A DNA stretch of 64,000 bases. Origin: Symbiodinium natans (lineage: Eukaryota; Sar; Dinophyceae; Suessiales; Symbiodiniaceae). A program made the translations under genes and the position numbers. A model generated the notes under the pieces. It was not told the origin of the DNA and made no database searches. It saw only the letters and a program-made list of their open reading frames with translations. The stretch is taken from assembly GCA_905221605.1 (NCBI GenBank), contig CAJNDS010002076.1, positions 404,463 through 468,462 on the forward strand, written 5' to 3'. Positions 36,701 to 49,475 of this stretch are shown piece after piece; positions within the stretch are counted from its first letter, which is position 1; each line of letters begins with the position of its first letter.

Positions 36701-38233
36701 AGACACGAAGAAGACCTCCTGGCCGCTGCTTCCACTTTCCTTCGGAGGGCCTCAAGAGTGCAGAAGAAGAAGAAGAAGAAGAAGAAGAAGAAGAAGAAGA
36801 AGAAGAAGAAGAAGAAGAAGAAGAAGCGGTCTCACAGAGTGCCACACGTTGAATGTACTCGTTATTCCAGCCGGGCTAGTATATCAACCACCAAAATCCC
36901 GAAGTCAAGCCATTAGCTATAGAGGTTTAAATGCCTGGCACTATAAATCCCTGACACATCCTGAAACTTCCTGAAACCCGAAGATGCTGACGTAGCTGAA
37001 CTTCCCAGGCCCAGCAGCAAGCACAGGCTGGTCTTTGGATGTCTTTAGGGCTTCTTTTCATGGTTCATGGGCTTGGTGCCTTTCAGGGTGGGTGGGGTTT
37101 CTGGGTGCTAGGTGGCATTGAGAAGTCTTAAGGGCTTCCGATGCAAGGTCTAGAAGTCAACAGTGTCATTTTGGATGTCCGTGCAGGCTTGGCTTGCAGG
37201 CACTAGTTCTAGTTCTAAAGGCAAGCCAAAGTGTATCAGTTGAAGGGGTGTGGCGATCGGATCTGGTGTGACCAGAACGGTGTTTCGCGGCCTGCCCCAA
37301 GAAAAGGCTCTTCGAAGAATCGCACTTGCCCCCTGCGAACCACACACAAACCATGTAAACCCTACAAAATCCCTTCTATAAACACATACAAGGCCTTTCA
37401 AACCTATAACACCCCCAAACCTACAAGCCCTCCCGAGCCCCCCAACTCATGAGGCCCAGCAACGAGAAGCGCAGGCTTGCTCCTGAGCTTGGCTCAAGCC
37501 CATGGTTGAAGCTTGTGAATGTTGGATGTTTTTCGATGGGAAATCCTGAGTTATTGGAGAGCTGGGGCCATAGCACAAGACTCTCATGTGCTGAAGAGTA
37601 CAACGAGGAGACGGACACAGATTTTCACCTTCCTACGGTTGACATGCGCGTCTGCTCGCCTCGTGTATGCGTAGTGCATTGCCATCTGTCTTGAGTTTGC
37701 GTTGAGTCCACGGCCGGTTGTGCTGATCGCCGCCGGTTGTATCGAAAATCCGCACAAGCATCTTCACGAATCCTACATTACAATCTAAGAGTCGCAACCC
37801 TGACTTTCCTTCTGCTCTCTCAACCCTGAAGCCCCAGAATCTCCAGATCCCAGAGCTGTCCTCAGGCGCAGCGCCTGAAAGAAACTCAGGCAGGACCGAC
37901 ACGGGCGACGGGAGGTTTGAGGGTTTAAGCTTTGTTATGAGATGTTAAAAGCGCACGGAGGTTTCAGAGGGTTTTGAGGCCTGTCCTATGGTGATTTAAG
38001 GTAAGTTGATTGAGTGACGACCACAACCCGAGTCTGCCTCGAAGGTCCACAAGGGAGGGCTGCGCAGATGTTAGTGCACGCACAGTTCAGGCTGGTAAGG
38101 TGTGGTAGGACTCATGACTATGAGTACTCGTACCTTGCAATCCCCTCTTTGCAGCAGTTCGGACTGCCGTCTTCCTGAACTACACGGAAATTCTCATTCT
38201 ACGCCTGAAGCAACCTGGGGAACATGCTCCAAG
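33800..38233 (+). other. Stretch without a recognised gene
   Basis: Holds a TA microsatellite (35245-35400), a pure GAA tract (36764-36826) and scattered short coding-like fragments. The 5' part of the GYF-domain gene may lie here. Several overlapping open frames on both strands (for example 36313-36735 minus) have no recognisable family and are not supported. Confidence 0.4.
36764..36826. repeat. GAA trinucleotide repeat
   Basis: About 20 uninterrupted GAA units; encodes poly-Lys, poly-Glu or poly-Arg in the three + frames, so frames through it are artefacts. Confidence 0.95.
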
Positions 38234-41200
38234 GCTCAGCAGAAAGCCGCAGCAGAGCGCCAGCGACAGGAGGCCTCCTCAGCGATCGTTTTTTGGGGTC
38301 GGGGTTTCGGTGCCTTGCCCCGATGCTCGAGTTAAGTTCCGAAGCTCTGCTGAAACCAAGTCGGAGCCCACAGATCAAGTACTAACCAGGATGTTTTTGC
38401 AAAAGAGTCATGGTGCTGGCAATGAATCCCTTGTACCTGAAGTCCGCAAAAAATCCACAAACTCCACAACCCTGAGCCACCCAAACCTCGCAGGCCCTCG
38501 GCACTCAAAGGGTGTTTGGGCATTTAGGATCTCGGGCGAGGGCCCTCCGTGAGAGGCCGAAGCTGCAGTACAGGCAGAGCTCGTGCGCGGCCCACTCCTT
38601 CCTTAAACGATGTCGATCTTCAGTCTTGGGATGTCTTGGCTCTGTTAGAGAGAGGGAGAGGGGTAAAGCAAAAGCCACTCCAGAAGGGTCTGCACCTAGA
38701 CCTTTGTCGAGAAACATGCGTTTTGACCACTTAGGTTGTGTGATGTTGTCAGTTTGGGATTCTAAGAACGTCTTGGTTGCAATGTGGGTGCAGCCTGTCG
38801 CAGGACAGACCCCCTAAACCCTGCAAGCCCCTGGCTCCCAACGCCCTTCTCACAGCTACAGCTGAGGCAGCTGCCATGATCAACATGCAGCAAAACATGC
38901 AAGGTCGTGGATATGGCCGGGGAACCAAGCTCTCGCTGGCCCGGGCTTGGGGTTGATGATGTCTGATCCACAGCGCGAACAACTGCCCCTGAGGCCTTGC
39001 AACCCCTAGATGTCTAGACCATGAAGCACAACGTACCAGCCCATACTTCCCCAAGCATTCCTTTGAAACTCAACCTACTCCATCTCGACAGCCCCAACCA
39101 CCCTGCCATCCTCCATCCTGTTGGATGTGGGGGGGGGGGTCGTTGAACGCTGAAAGAGGGGAAGGGATCCTAACTTCGAGCAACTTCCCCTATGCCATCG
39201 ACCCCGGATCCCTTTCAGCCGCAGTCCTTTGGTTTGTTTCTTGCAGCTCAAAACCCCAAGCCCTGAGCCGTTTTGAGGTGCCGACCACCTCGCAGCTGCG
39301 CGCCTCCAGGCCCAGGCAGCATCAGATCGAGGGTCGGGGTGGGGGGGTCGGGGGGTTGGCCTCAAGTTGGGGGCTCAGGACGTCCAGGGCTCAAATGGGC
39401 TCAACTTCCGCTCTTCTTGGAGGCTAAGGCCGCGGCCCAGCGCGAGGCCGTGCAGCGCCAGCCCGGGTGCTCAGAGGATGGCTCGCTGTGACCTTGAAAG
39501 CTCTTCACATTGGTGCAGCCGCCTTTAGCCGATGCTCTGCACTTCGAGGCGTTGCGCACTTTTGGTGCTTTCCAGGAGTCTGTTGATGTTTTTTTTTGGC
39601 GGCCTCAGGGGCTTTGAGAGAGTCTTCGGAGTTGTGGGATTTCCATGGCTTTCCACCACCAAGGGCTCAGCTCCGGGGAGCTGCGATGCAGGGAGCTACG
39701 ATGCAGCAGCAACAGCAGCAGGACCAGGGACGTCCTCTCCAACATTCTGGCACCCTTTTTTTGTTTCTAAGGGGCCTCGCATTGCAACAGGGAGCCCCTC
39801 CATGGATACCAGATTTTCGGAGCTTTCTTGGGCTGAACCTGAAGACCTCTAACTCTAAGCCCCGAGCTGAGCCCGTAAATTTTCTGCTTCAGCAAACTTC
39901 CCGTCCGTGACAAAGATGGCTCCCTACAGGAGCTTGCCATGCGAATGCAGCTGCTGGAACAGGCTCAGAATGGTATGGGCATGCAGCTGCTGGAGCAGAA
40001 TGCCGCCAGGGCTCCAAGATTGAGGAAAAATACCCAATGTGAAAAGCTTCCTTTCTTTCAAGCTCCCAAAATGCTTAGAGGGGGCACGTGGCGGTTCCCA
40101 GGCGCAGATGCATCAGCAGCGGCAGCGGGCTCACGAGGCCCTTAGACACCATGAGTGGATGTCGAGACAGTGTGACATTGCCCTGTTGAAAGGTGCTACC
40201 TTGAGGCCGATGCACCGTTACGTTGCAAGTTCTCAACATGTCCCCAAACGAGTCAGGGTGAGATCTCAACCCGTCTAAAGTCACCACCAATTATTACAGC
40301 GCAATCAATCTTCTCAACAAATCTTCGAGGCAAGTGCATATTTTCTGGAACCTTGGTTTCGCTGATGTGTCGGGCATAAAATGGTAGAACATGACCTGGG
40401 CTGGTGGCAATGTTACGAGCACCTGGCTGTGATTACCATGAAGTTACAAAAGGTGTGCAGTGCCTGAGACCTCCTCGACATAACTTGTCGAAGCTGGAAA
40501 CGTGTTTCTTTTTGTCGTGTGTACAATCTGGGCAAGATGCTGATGAGACGCTGAGTAAGAGATTTTGGCAGCGGGCTTTGCCGACCTAATAGTGCAGGCT
40601 TTGATGTCCCGTGTTTGCCTGGTAGCTTCGTCGGCAAGTCGGTTGTCATTGCATCAAAGCCTCGCTTACCGAACTCCCCCCCCCCCCGGAGAAAAACAAT
40701 GAGAAAACCCTCCGGGCAAGTACTCCAAGATCCGCCTGGGGAAGGCGCAGGCGCAGAAGCTGGCACAAGCTCAAATGGCGGCTGCAGGCACTTTGCCCAC
40801 TCGTACTCTGTTCTGTGGCCCAACGGAGCCAACTTGGTTTGCGGCACCGGATTTCAAGGGTCAAGGTGTGGAAAGACGAGCAGCCGGTGACAATCGTTCC
40901 CATGCCTGACAATACACATGTATGGATGCGTACGGACTTGCATACATACACATACATGTACATAGCTTTGACAATACACCTATGCTACATAATAGTGTAT
41001 AGTATGCAACAGATAGCATACAACGTATAACATATAATAGAACATCACATATAGCATATAACATAGAAGATATAACATATAACATATAATATACAATACA
41101 TAATATATCATATATTCCGTATAATTTGTAATATATAGTATATAAGATATAACATATAATATATAATATACAATAAGTAAAAAATCATATATTATGTATA

Positions 41201-41624
41201 ATATTTAATATATAGTATATACAGTAGATAGTGTATAATACGTACTATACAATGTATAATATGTAATATAGAACGTATAATGCATAATATATAATATATA
41301 ATATCAAATATATAATAGAAAATAATCTATGTATATATATATATATATAATATCATATAGTCTATATGTATGTATATTAAATATAATGTAACATATAATT
41401 TATTACATATAAGAAGTTATATATATATATATATATGATATGCAGACACCCGTAACCCTCCAAACCCGGAAGCACACCCGTAGACCATCCCCAATCCCTA
41501 CTGAAAATGTAAAGCTCTGTCTCCGCACCCTCCTCTACATCCCAAGTGGCCCAGTGATCATTACAAGGCCAGCAGCAGCGACAACAGATGCAGAACATGG
41601 GAGCAAGTGCCGCCCTCTGGAACA
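38234..41624 (+). CDS. Gln/Ala-rich coiled-coil region of the GYF-domain gene, split exons
   Basis: A series of small + strand exons encodes low-complexity Gln/Ala/Met helices: 38234-38272 (AQQKAAAERQRQE), 38867-38903 (AAAMINMQQNMQ), about 39295-39330 (ARLQAQAASDR), 39429-39460 (AAAQREAVQRQ), about 39682-39722 (MQGATMQQQQQQ), 39930-40010 (ELAMRMQLLEQAQNGMGMQL), 40102-40137 (AQMHQQRQRAHE), 40745-40787 (AQAQKLAQAQMAAA), 41568-41624 (QQQRQQMQNMGASAALWN). From 39930 on, successive phases agree, and the last exon leaves one base that the GYF exon at 42112 completes. Such Q-rich coiled coils accompany GYF domains in GIGYF/PERQ-type proteins, which are translational-repression and mRNA-decay adaptors; here the coil precedes rather than follows the GYF domain. 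The early exons are less certain than the later ones. N-terminus not found. Confidence 0.75.
40960..41445. repeat. AT-rich tract of ATAACATATAATATATAATA type
   Basis: About 480 bp of irregular TATAATA/ACATATAA repeats, inside the intron between the 40787 and 41568 exons. Confidence 0.9.
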
Positions 41625-42111
41625 GTAAGACAGCGCTTGATGGACTTCGTGCGCTTGTGGGATGCGGGCGTGTAATGTATGGCGTCTCCTTTAGCTTGGC
41701 CTGTCTCTTAGCTTCTTGTCGCTGAATTGAACACTGCCCAGACCGGGCTTACAAACCTAAGCACCTGCCTGAACAAAAAACACTTCATTGGCCGTCCCAA
41801 GGTGCTCATGGGCAGAAACAGCCATGTCCGGCCACTGGCTAGCGCCTAAGGCCTTTTTCGGAATCTCGCAACAGCTCTTCGGGGCCTCCGGGACTTAGGG
41901 TCCTCTAGGGCTTAAGGTCGAGCTCTCCCTATGGAATTGTTAGCATCGAAAGTCCCAGACACTGCTAAGATATGAAGTGTTTGTATGTATATTTTTATAT
42001 AGAGATAGATGTACATTTGCATGTGTTGAATCGGTAGAAGCTGGTGTCCGCGTTATGAAGCCTCGACCTCCCCCCGAAACCCAGCTGGTACACCACACCT
42101 CGAGCTCCGAG

Positions 42112-43170
42112 GGTGGCAGTACATTGATCCGAAGAACCAGATTCAGGGGCCCTTCAGCCTCCTCGAGATGCAGCAGTGGTCCGCCTTCCCCCGGTAAAAG
42201 GTAAAACCCCTGAAGCCTCGGGGGGCTTTTGGAGGTTTCGGGCTTGAGGCGTTTTGAGGTTCTCATGTCCTGAGGCAATCCAAAGAGCCCAAGCTCGAAG
42301 CAAGAAGGGACCCACACCACGGAGAACAGCCGGAATGGCCTTCCGCTCGAGGTACCACATGAACTACTTCCGACCGGAGCTGAAGATGAGGCTCTTGGGC
42401 TCTTGGGCTTACCAAGGGGCCCTCAAATGGGTTGCAGCATCTGCCCTCTGCCCTCTCGTGTTCGAAGGGGCAATGTGCCGAGGCGTTGCAGGTTTGTAAT
42501 TCTGATGGTACCGAACATGAATGGCACTCAGAACACTTCGCGTCGGACAAATGGTCCCAGGCAGGCATGTACTTCAATATGCTCAAATTCACAGTACTTT
42601 CTGAGTGGTCCTTAAGGCCGCTCGGTGCCGAGGGGGGCCAATGGTTTTTCATGGGGAGTGGTTTCGAATAAGGGTATGAAGGGATAGCCTGAGCTCAGGG
42701 CTCACATCCTGGCAAACGAGGCATTGCGTCTTGCTATCTACGGGTGCAGATCTGCTGGCTGGCGCGTTGAATTCGAAACCCTACCTGCAAACCCCCAAAA
42801 TGCCACGTAACTACAGCCTCGGGTGAACTCTACAAAAACTCGGGGATGCGGGGCGGCAATGTTGACCGAGACAAGCAAAATGGCAGGTGCTCCGATCAGG
42901 ATGACACTTGGCTGCTCTTGGGAATCAGAGCTTTCATGGGACCATGTAACTGAGGGCTCATGAAGTGCCCGTGGAAGCTTCCACATCGCGGGACTTTGCC
43001 TTAGGGGTGCTAGCTACGGTTTTGAGCCCGATTGAAGAACTGACTTGGCACATCGGTTTCTTCACAAGCAGCTCTGAGGACTTCGTGCCATTCTCCGAGC
43101 TCTTTCCTCACCCGCTTGTCCCGCCGCTTCGCCGGCAGATGGCTCGAGAGTTGTGGGAGATGCACCGGGG
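42112..43170 (+). CDS. GYF domain (proline-rich-peptide-binding adaptor), three exons
   Basis: Exons 42112-42178, 42352-42390 and 43069-43170. The first encodes WQYIDPKNQIQGPFSLLEMQ, the GYF signature W-x-Y-x-D…GPF…M; the second starts by completing a Trp codon and reads YHMNYFRPELKM (the W-x-x-x-GYF segment with Asn in place of Gly); the third gives SSEDFVPFSELF then a helix RQMARELWEMHRG. Donors GT, GC and GC; all phases agree. Known function of the fold: binding Pro-rich ligands such as PPGΦ motifs in splicing or mRNA-repression complexes. The Gly-to-Asn change in the name-giving GYF tripeptide is unusual. Further 3' exons were not traced. Confidence 0.9.
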
Positions 43171-43260
43171 GCTAAAGACACCGTCTAGCCATCACTGGTC
43201 CGATTCGCAATCATCGAATGATCCCCGCATATTGGAAGGAACTGCAAACCTATAGGACTA

Positions 43261-46200
43261 GCAGAAGGCCGCAACCCCCACCCTAAACACCACAACCTCC
43301 ATAAACCCTGTACAATCCCTATGTCAACCCTCAAACCCCCCTGCCCCAGGTTCCAGAGCTACCCGAAGCGGGTCCCGGCAGGGGGCAGGCCTTACCTGGG
43401 CTGTTTTCTGCGTTTCAGCTGATGAGGTCGAAACAGGGCTTGGCCTCGGGCTGTTTGCCCGTGACCCTTCTTGCCAGAGTGAGTTCTAGGCTGCGGTTCG
43501 TCGAGGCTGTAATCTGTTCTGAAAGTTAGGCAAGCACGGGCATGATTTGCACCGTCCCAAATGAGCTTCTCCGCGGTGTCCCCAGCATCCTAAACCTTGT
43601 CCATGGGACAGCATTCGGATGACCCTTCCTTTTCTCCTTCCTTCTCGTGCTTTCTCCTTTCCTGCTTTCCCCTTAGAATAAGGGGCGGTACTGGGGTTAT
43701 CAGGGCCAATGCTGAGCACGGGGCTACGGTGAAGTTTTTGGGATGGATTTAGGATTCTCAATTCTCACTTGGAAGTTTGAGAGGAGAAATGAACAGACCC
43801 TCAGCGAAGAAGAGGGAGGTGTGTGTTTGTGTGAGCGTATTGAGTTCTATCGGGTGACGTATGGAGCTTGGAGGCCCCTCAAGGTTGATAAGTGGGAGGT
43901 GCAGATTCTTGATTTCTTGAATTTTTGAGAGCTCAGAAGTCAGTGTTTAGGGGATCCTTTTGCTACAGAGCCCTCAAGTTCAGCACTGTTCGACCTAGAG
44001 CTTGGGCAGAATTGATGGTGTTGCTCGCTTTTGCCTTCCTCTATCAGCGCAGCTGCCCGGCGCTAGCTTGCTTGTCGGCCCTCTGCCAGGCGGTGAGGAA
44101 GCTGGTTCCTCGAGCCGGTGTGAGTGTGTGGCATTCTGCCTCTTTCATCTTCGGATTTGCTTGGCTATCGTTAGAGTGAAGTTCCGAGGGACCAGGGACC
44201 AGGGGGCAAGGGGACCTGCGGCTATATCTACCGGGCGAAGCCGCGGAAGGTTCAAGGGGCTCCATCCAACCAGCAGAACGTAGGCTAAGATTGAGTGAGG
44301 GTGTTAGGTGTATGGCCCTGCATCCTCGCCGAGCCAAAAGTGTATCGGATATAGAGTAGAAGCAATCCGAAGATGTGGCCCGACTTGTGCTACTAACATG
44401 AGTCGAGGGTGGAGATCCCGTCTAGCCCTTTGCCAGAACTCTGCAAGTGCAACCAACAACCAATCGAGGCCGGAAACTCCCTGCAATATGGGCAAAACAT
44501 GAGATCGGTCTCGGGGACAGGCTCTGCCCTTCGACACCACAGCTCGCGCGGACTTTCCTGCCCCCGGAAGATCACATTCTCCAGCTCATGTCGGGGGTAC
44601 GGAGAGTCCGCGCATCCGCACATCTCTTACGCTCCTTTGGGGCCTCTCGTCCACTGTGCCGGTAGAGCCCGGAAAGTGGAGCTTAGGGTTCAGAGGGTGA
44701 TCATCGTAGCTGACAGGGCTTCAGGGTTTCGGAGGAGTCTCGAAGTCGCGACCCACTTTTGATGTGGTAGCCTTTGGAGCAGATGGTCTCGTCACGCTCG
44801 CAAACTGGTCTCGTGTAGAGGCCTTATCGATGTTTAAGGGGATGAGAAGGGTACACGGTGTCAGGATGTTCGGAGGTTCGCTACACTAGCTGAGGGCTAG
44901 ACTGCCCTAGCAAGAAGCTATTTTTGGAGGGTGGTTTATCTGCAGCCCCAAGCCCTGCAAACTAGCAGGTTATGTAACTTATCATCCCCTCAGAACCGCC
45001 ACCCCTCCCTCTCCACGGTAGGGATCGTTCTTTGTTTTGAGTGTTGAAGGTGTAGCTGTGAAGGCTGTTTTGGAGAGACCCTTCGAAGCTATCGTATTTG
45101 ACATGACGATTTGGGTTCACCTTAAGCTCGTGCCACGCGCAAAGGTTCTACCTTTGCCGCAAGAACATCGTGTGACAGTTATTTGCTCGGATTTTTGCGC
45201 TGTCACTCTACTTACCTTGAGATGAGGACCCCTCAACCCCAACAGGGCTCTTCCGGCTATAGTGTCCACGGGCCATGTACAAGCAGAGCGACAGACCAAA
45301 GGGGCCTGAAGACTGCTTGAACTGGCCGCGGCTCATGGCCTCATTCGCTTAATTTTTGATTCTGGGTCTTCGTTGCGGTAGGTTTGGTTCACGGTTTTTT
45401 GGGTTCAGGGTTTTTAGGTTTTCATGGCTCATTGCCTCTCTCTTCACGAAGGGAGCTTGCTCCACATGCCAGATATTGACAAGACAGAGATCCGAAGTCT
45501 GGCACGGTGCAGCCTCCTCCTTTCCGTCCCTTCACTCAATGGAAGGCCTGTGCCTCTCCTATATTCGTGTACCGGTGCGCCAACCTGCCATTTCCTTCCA
45601 TGTTGCAGTAGCTGCAGTGGAGCACGCAAGCGCCGTTGCTTTACCCCTCCACCATGTACAGTGGCTGTCCTTCTTTGCGAGGTGCAGCCCTCTGGGGCCC
45701 TTCAGGGCCTCTCTTGTGTCCCTAACGGGCCCAGCGATTTGCGCAGGGGGGAGGCCAGAAAGCCAGAGGCTTGTCGTTTTCAAGCTTCGGCGCGCATGCT
45801 TGCACCGCAGATTTTGGTGACTTCCGATTTCGGCAGGCTGTACAGAGCTGAGGAGGCTTCGACTGGAGGCCTCGTCAGTTCGCGACACCGGACCTAGTAA
45901 CTAGTGGAGTTTGAACCGAGGAGTTTGTAATTCGCCTGTGCGGCACGGAGGCGTGAAGTTGCCTCCATTAAAAGCCGCCCCTCAAGAGTTCGATATTTAT
46001 GGCCTTGCGGAAGGCCACAAATTCTCAAGATTCTCACCCCCTCTGGGTCCCGGACCCAGGTCGGGACCTTGGGGAGCCCACAGCACCCTGCACACATCCC
46101 CGCACCCTGCGACGAGGTATGCGGGACCCAGACAGAAATCAAAAAAAACAGATTTTGCCACCAGTTTCTCAGCGAGGCTGGCGAGCTGGGAAGGAGTGGC

Positions 46201-46440
46201 CATCCTCGGGACAGACGAGAGCCCTAAGGGTTCAGAAGGGTTCAGAAGGGAAACTGAAGAAACGCTCTGATAGTTATGATAGTTGCCTCTGCCAGCGCTT
46301 GGCTTATTCCCTGAGCCCTTGTGGGCACGGTTTTCCTGTCCTCCTCGAACAGAGCGAGGGGCCTGCTCCATTCAGATTGCCGGGAGAGTTTGAGCAGTGC
46401 TCTTGTGTGTAACCCCCTCAGACACTTCGGGGACCGGGAC
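43261..46440 (+). other. Stretch without a recognised gene
   Basis: Contains C-rich AACCCT-like sequence (43270-43345), G-rich segments and weak coding-like fragments (for example LGDRLCPSTPQLARTFLPPE near 44505-44570). No family recognised; 3' exons of the GYF gene may be hidden here. Confidence 0.35.
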
Positions 46441-46442
46441 CA

Positions 46443-46535
46443 TCAAGCGAATCAAGGCGCCCTTGGAGATGTTTGGACGGGGGAAACACGTAGTGACGAA
46501 GTACTTGCGTGGGGAGTGGAAGGGCCTTCGCAGAG
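46443..46535 (+). CDS. Putative basic exon, unidentified
   Basis: Frame IKRIKAPLEMFGRGKHVVTK followed by YLRGEWKGLRR, basic and with the codon bias of real exons. A second possible exon follows near 46645-46740 (VKWFTATVDMASQTRHMIVQ). No family recognised. Confidence 0.4.
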
Positions 46536-48291
46536 CTGCCCAGCTACACTAAGGGCGGCCCGCTTCACAAGCCACCTTTTCGCGACCCCTGCAAGTAGGC
46601 CTGCAGGGTAGACCGGTACCCTCGAGGGCCTTGGAGCGTATCAGTGGACCGTCCACAGGTGAAGTGGTTTACTGCCACTGTCGACATGGCTTCACAGACA
46701 AGGCACATGATTGTGCAAGACCGCTCAAAAGAAGCCTGTGCCGTCCTCTGTCCTTGCCCGCCTTGCCCCTTGCCCCGTTGGAGCCCTACTAGGACCCAGA
46801 GTAGGCCCTCATTATCTTTCTTTGGGGTTTAGGTTCCCTCATATAAGCCCTTTTACACAGGTGCCCTCTTACTTCCTAGGTTACTTTTGGGCTTAGCCTA
46901 CGAGCACATCTGCACACTGTGATCTTAAGGCGTGACAAAGCTCTGCCCCATCCGCCATCCACTAGCCCCTGAAGCGGGACTTCCTTGCTGTTCACATGAA
47001 GTGACCGCAAAAGTAGCCGCAACAAGCTGTGCGATAACTGAGCACCCCATTGCAGGTGCTTGTAGAGCGATTGTCATTGCCATTGCTTCTGCTATCGCAA
47101 GCCATGTGATATCGTTGAAGCCTTTCCCTGATTGTGTGGCTCCTTCGGCTCTTTTTGCTACACGATTTCGCACCGCAGCTGGGGCGAGCATCAGCAGGCA
47201 TCCTCCTACAGTTCTGCTGAGGTTTCAGATATCTTTGGGGCACGTGACTTCTGGACACGAAGTGCCCTCTATTCTAAAGTCGACTACTTCAACCCCAAGC
47301 CCTACAAATTAGCAGGCTGCAGCCCACCCTCTAGCTCGTCAGCAATTGTAGCCTCCCATCCCCTCAAACGTCCATTCAGCAACATGCCACAGGCGCCCCT
47401 GAGAAGAGCGCAGCAATCATGGCGCCAGGGCTTCAGAGGGTCGGTTGCATCCTGCCACCTAGACCTCAGCCTGCATAAAAAACTCACCGGCCCTTTGAAC
47501 CCGAAGACCTGCAGAAGAGGTGTTCTTTCAGGGTTTGAAAACTCTGCTTAGCTTAGCTTTGCGGAGTAGGAATTTTATAGGCCATGTATTCGGATGCTCG
47601 AGGTCGCACTTGAAGCACCCTGTAGGCTTACATGCCAAGTCTTCCTGTACGTCTTGGGGGATGAAGGCTTGCACATACCGAGGTCCGACACAGCGGTTCT
47701 AAAGGACATCGCTTCGAGGCGCCCTTGCATGCATGTGAAGAGTTTTAAGGTGCGACTTATAAGGTATGTAGGGTTTCAAAGGATCTGTTCGGCGCCATCT
47801 TTGGCTATAGCATCGGTGCACGCAACAGTCACTGCGACAGGTTGTCAGACGACACGTCGCAGAATTCGTCCCTTGCCTTGTCGCAACTTGCACTGCCCCA
47901 AACCCACACCGGTCTGGTCCTCAAGCACCATCCCCACCCTAAAGCCTTCAAGCCCTCATCGTGGTCTTCAACCACGCAAGAATACAAACCCTTAACCAAG
48001 GCTTTGTAGGAACCTGCCGCTAGGTTAGAGGTGCTCACGGTGGAGCTGCTGGACGCCAGCCAGGTCTGGTTGTGGGTGCTAAACAAGCACCCAGAACTTG
48101 ACCCCCCTAGGAACCTTCCCAAACCCAAAGGCCTCAAACTTCCATCCTCTTCTCGTGTTTGACGCGGTCCTTGTGAAGGATGCTTTCTTAGGGTCGATTT
48201 GTCCTAGTAACTAGTAGGATTTAGGGGATGGTTGAGGGTTTAGGGTGGAGTGTTGTCGCGCCTAGATGGAGACCCCAGAGCTCGTGGTTGC

Positions 48292-48415
48292 CGAACAAAG
48301 AGATTCTCGGGGCCGAAGCACAAATCGGTCACAAATTTCGGAATCATCCAGCCTGCCGTCGCAGACAAGGAGATCTTTTTCCAGACTCACGGAGCCGAAG
48401 ACCTCAACATTTTTT
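48292..48415 (+). CDS. Putative cold-shock-domain-like exon
   Basis: Frame GPKHKSVTNFGIIQPA then DKEIFFQTHGAEDL. The order K…FG-I/F-I…D-x-FF-x-x-x resembles RNP1/RNP2 of cold-shock domains (usually GFGFI and DIFVH), nucleic-acid-binding folds abundant in dinoflagellates. Only half a domain is visible and the RNP motifs are degenerate. A second coding-like run follows at about 48440-48530 in another frame (LTQPSLELLSEQKQALLKRL). The minus strand is also open over this region, but less biased. Confidence 0.4.
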
Positions 48416-49339
48416 GCAATAACAGAACTCGCAAAGGCCTCCGTGCCCGATGCCCTCACCCAGCCGTCCCTGGAGCTGCTGAGCGAGCAGAAGCAGGCAT
48501 TGCTTAAGCGTCTCTTCGTGGCTTCCGGCTGTGGGGGGGAAGGGGGGGGGCGGCAGAATGGATCTTGCAACGTTGTCCTGCTATTTTCTTGCTGCTTTCG
48601 TCTTGCTATGGCAAGTGCTGCTTGCCAGCGGCGATGTAGGTCTCCTTGTTGGTTTTACAGACCCCAAGCCCTCAGTCACCAGCTGCGACACTCCTTTGAA
48701 TATTCAAGAAAGCCAGACAGTCAGGTCGTCTACGACCTGATCGGGGCCACGGCACAGCGCAGTGACCCCGGACCCGGTTTCGACATGGGCATTTTGCGCT
48801 AGACGGTATACGCCTTTTTTCTGGCTGGGCCTGTAGAATTGTGGGGGGATTCAAAGCAATGCATCTACTCGGAGAAAAGGCCCATATTGGGTGAATGCGG
48901 CGGGATGTGAGAGATCTAAGAGTGTAGGTTCTTTCAACCGCTAGAAGCCTTAGCCAAGCCACCCAACCCATCCTGTGTACCGCAGCAGGCTCTCTTTCGA
49001 GCAGCATCTCATCAGAGACTTCGGTGTTGGAGGCCAGCAACCAATTGTATCTTGGGGCGTCGCTAACAAACGAGGGGTGCAGGTTCCCTTGGAACCCAAG
49101 CAGTCTTGGAGTCATGAAGCGGGACACAATGTGGGACCAGCGCACACAAAGAATTGCACCTGAGAAGGGAGGTGAAGGAAGAGGGAGGTGAGAAGAAAAG
49201 GGTGGGAGTGAATGGAGTGACCGGGATGGGAGAGTCATGATCTGTGTTTAGTTTAGTGAGTGACATGCGACCCATCTTACAGGGGCTGGTCAGGTTGCGT
49301 ATCGTCACAAGTTATATGGATCTGAAGAATCCCAATCTT

Positions 49340-49475
49340 GTAGCTGAGGTCTTCAAGTGCAAATATCCGTGGATGTACCGGGGCTTTGGATGTTATCGCA
49401 TGGATGTCTTCGCCCTGCGAAAGTTTAAACCTCAGGTGGAGATCGCAGAGCTGGCAGGAAGCCGAGCACACCCCA
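49340..49475 (+). CDS. Putative exon, unidentified
   Basis: Frame KYPWMYRGFGCYRMDVFALR then KFKPQVEIAELAG. Possible protein-coding composition; no family and no fixed boundaries. Confidence 0.3.

Noticed and set aside
46925-47191. Hydrophobic frames on both strands suggesting a membrane protein
   Set aside because: Both strands are equally open and neither shows splice sites or a family match.
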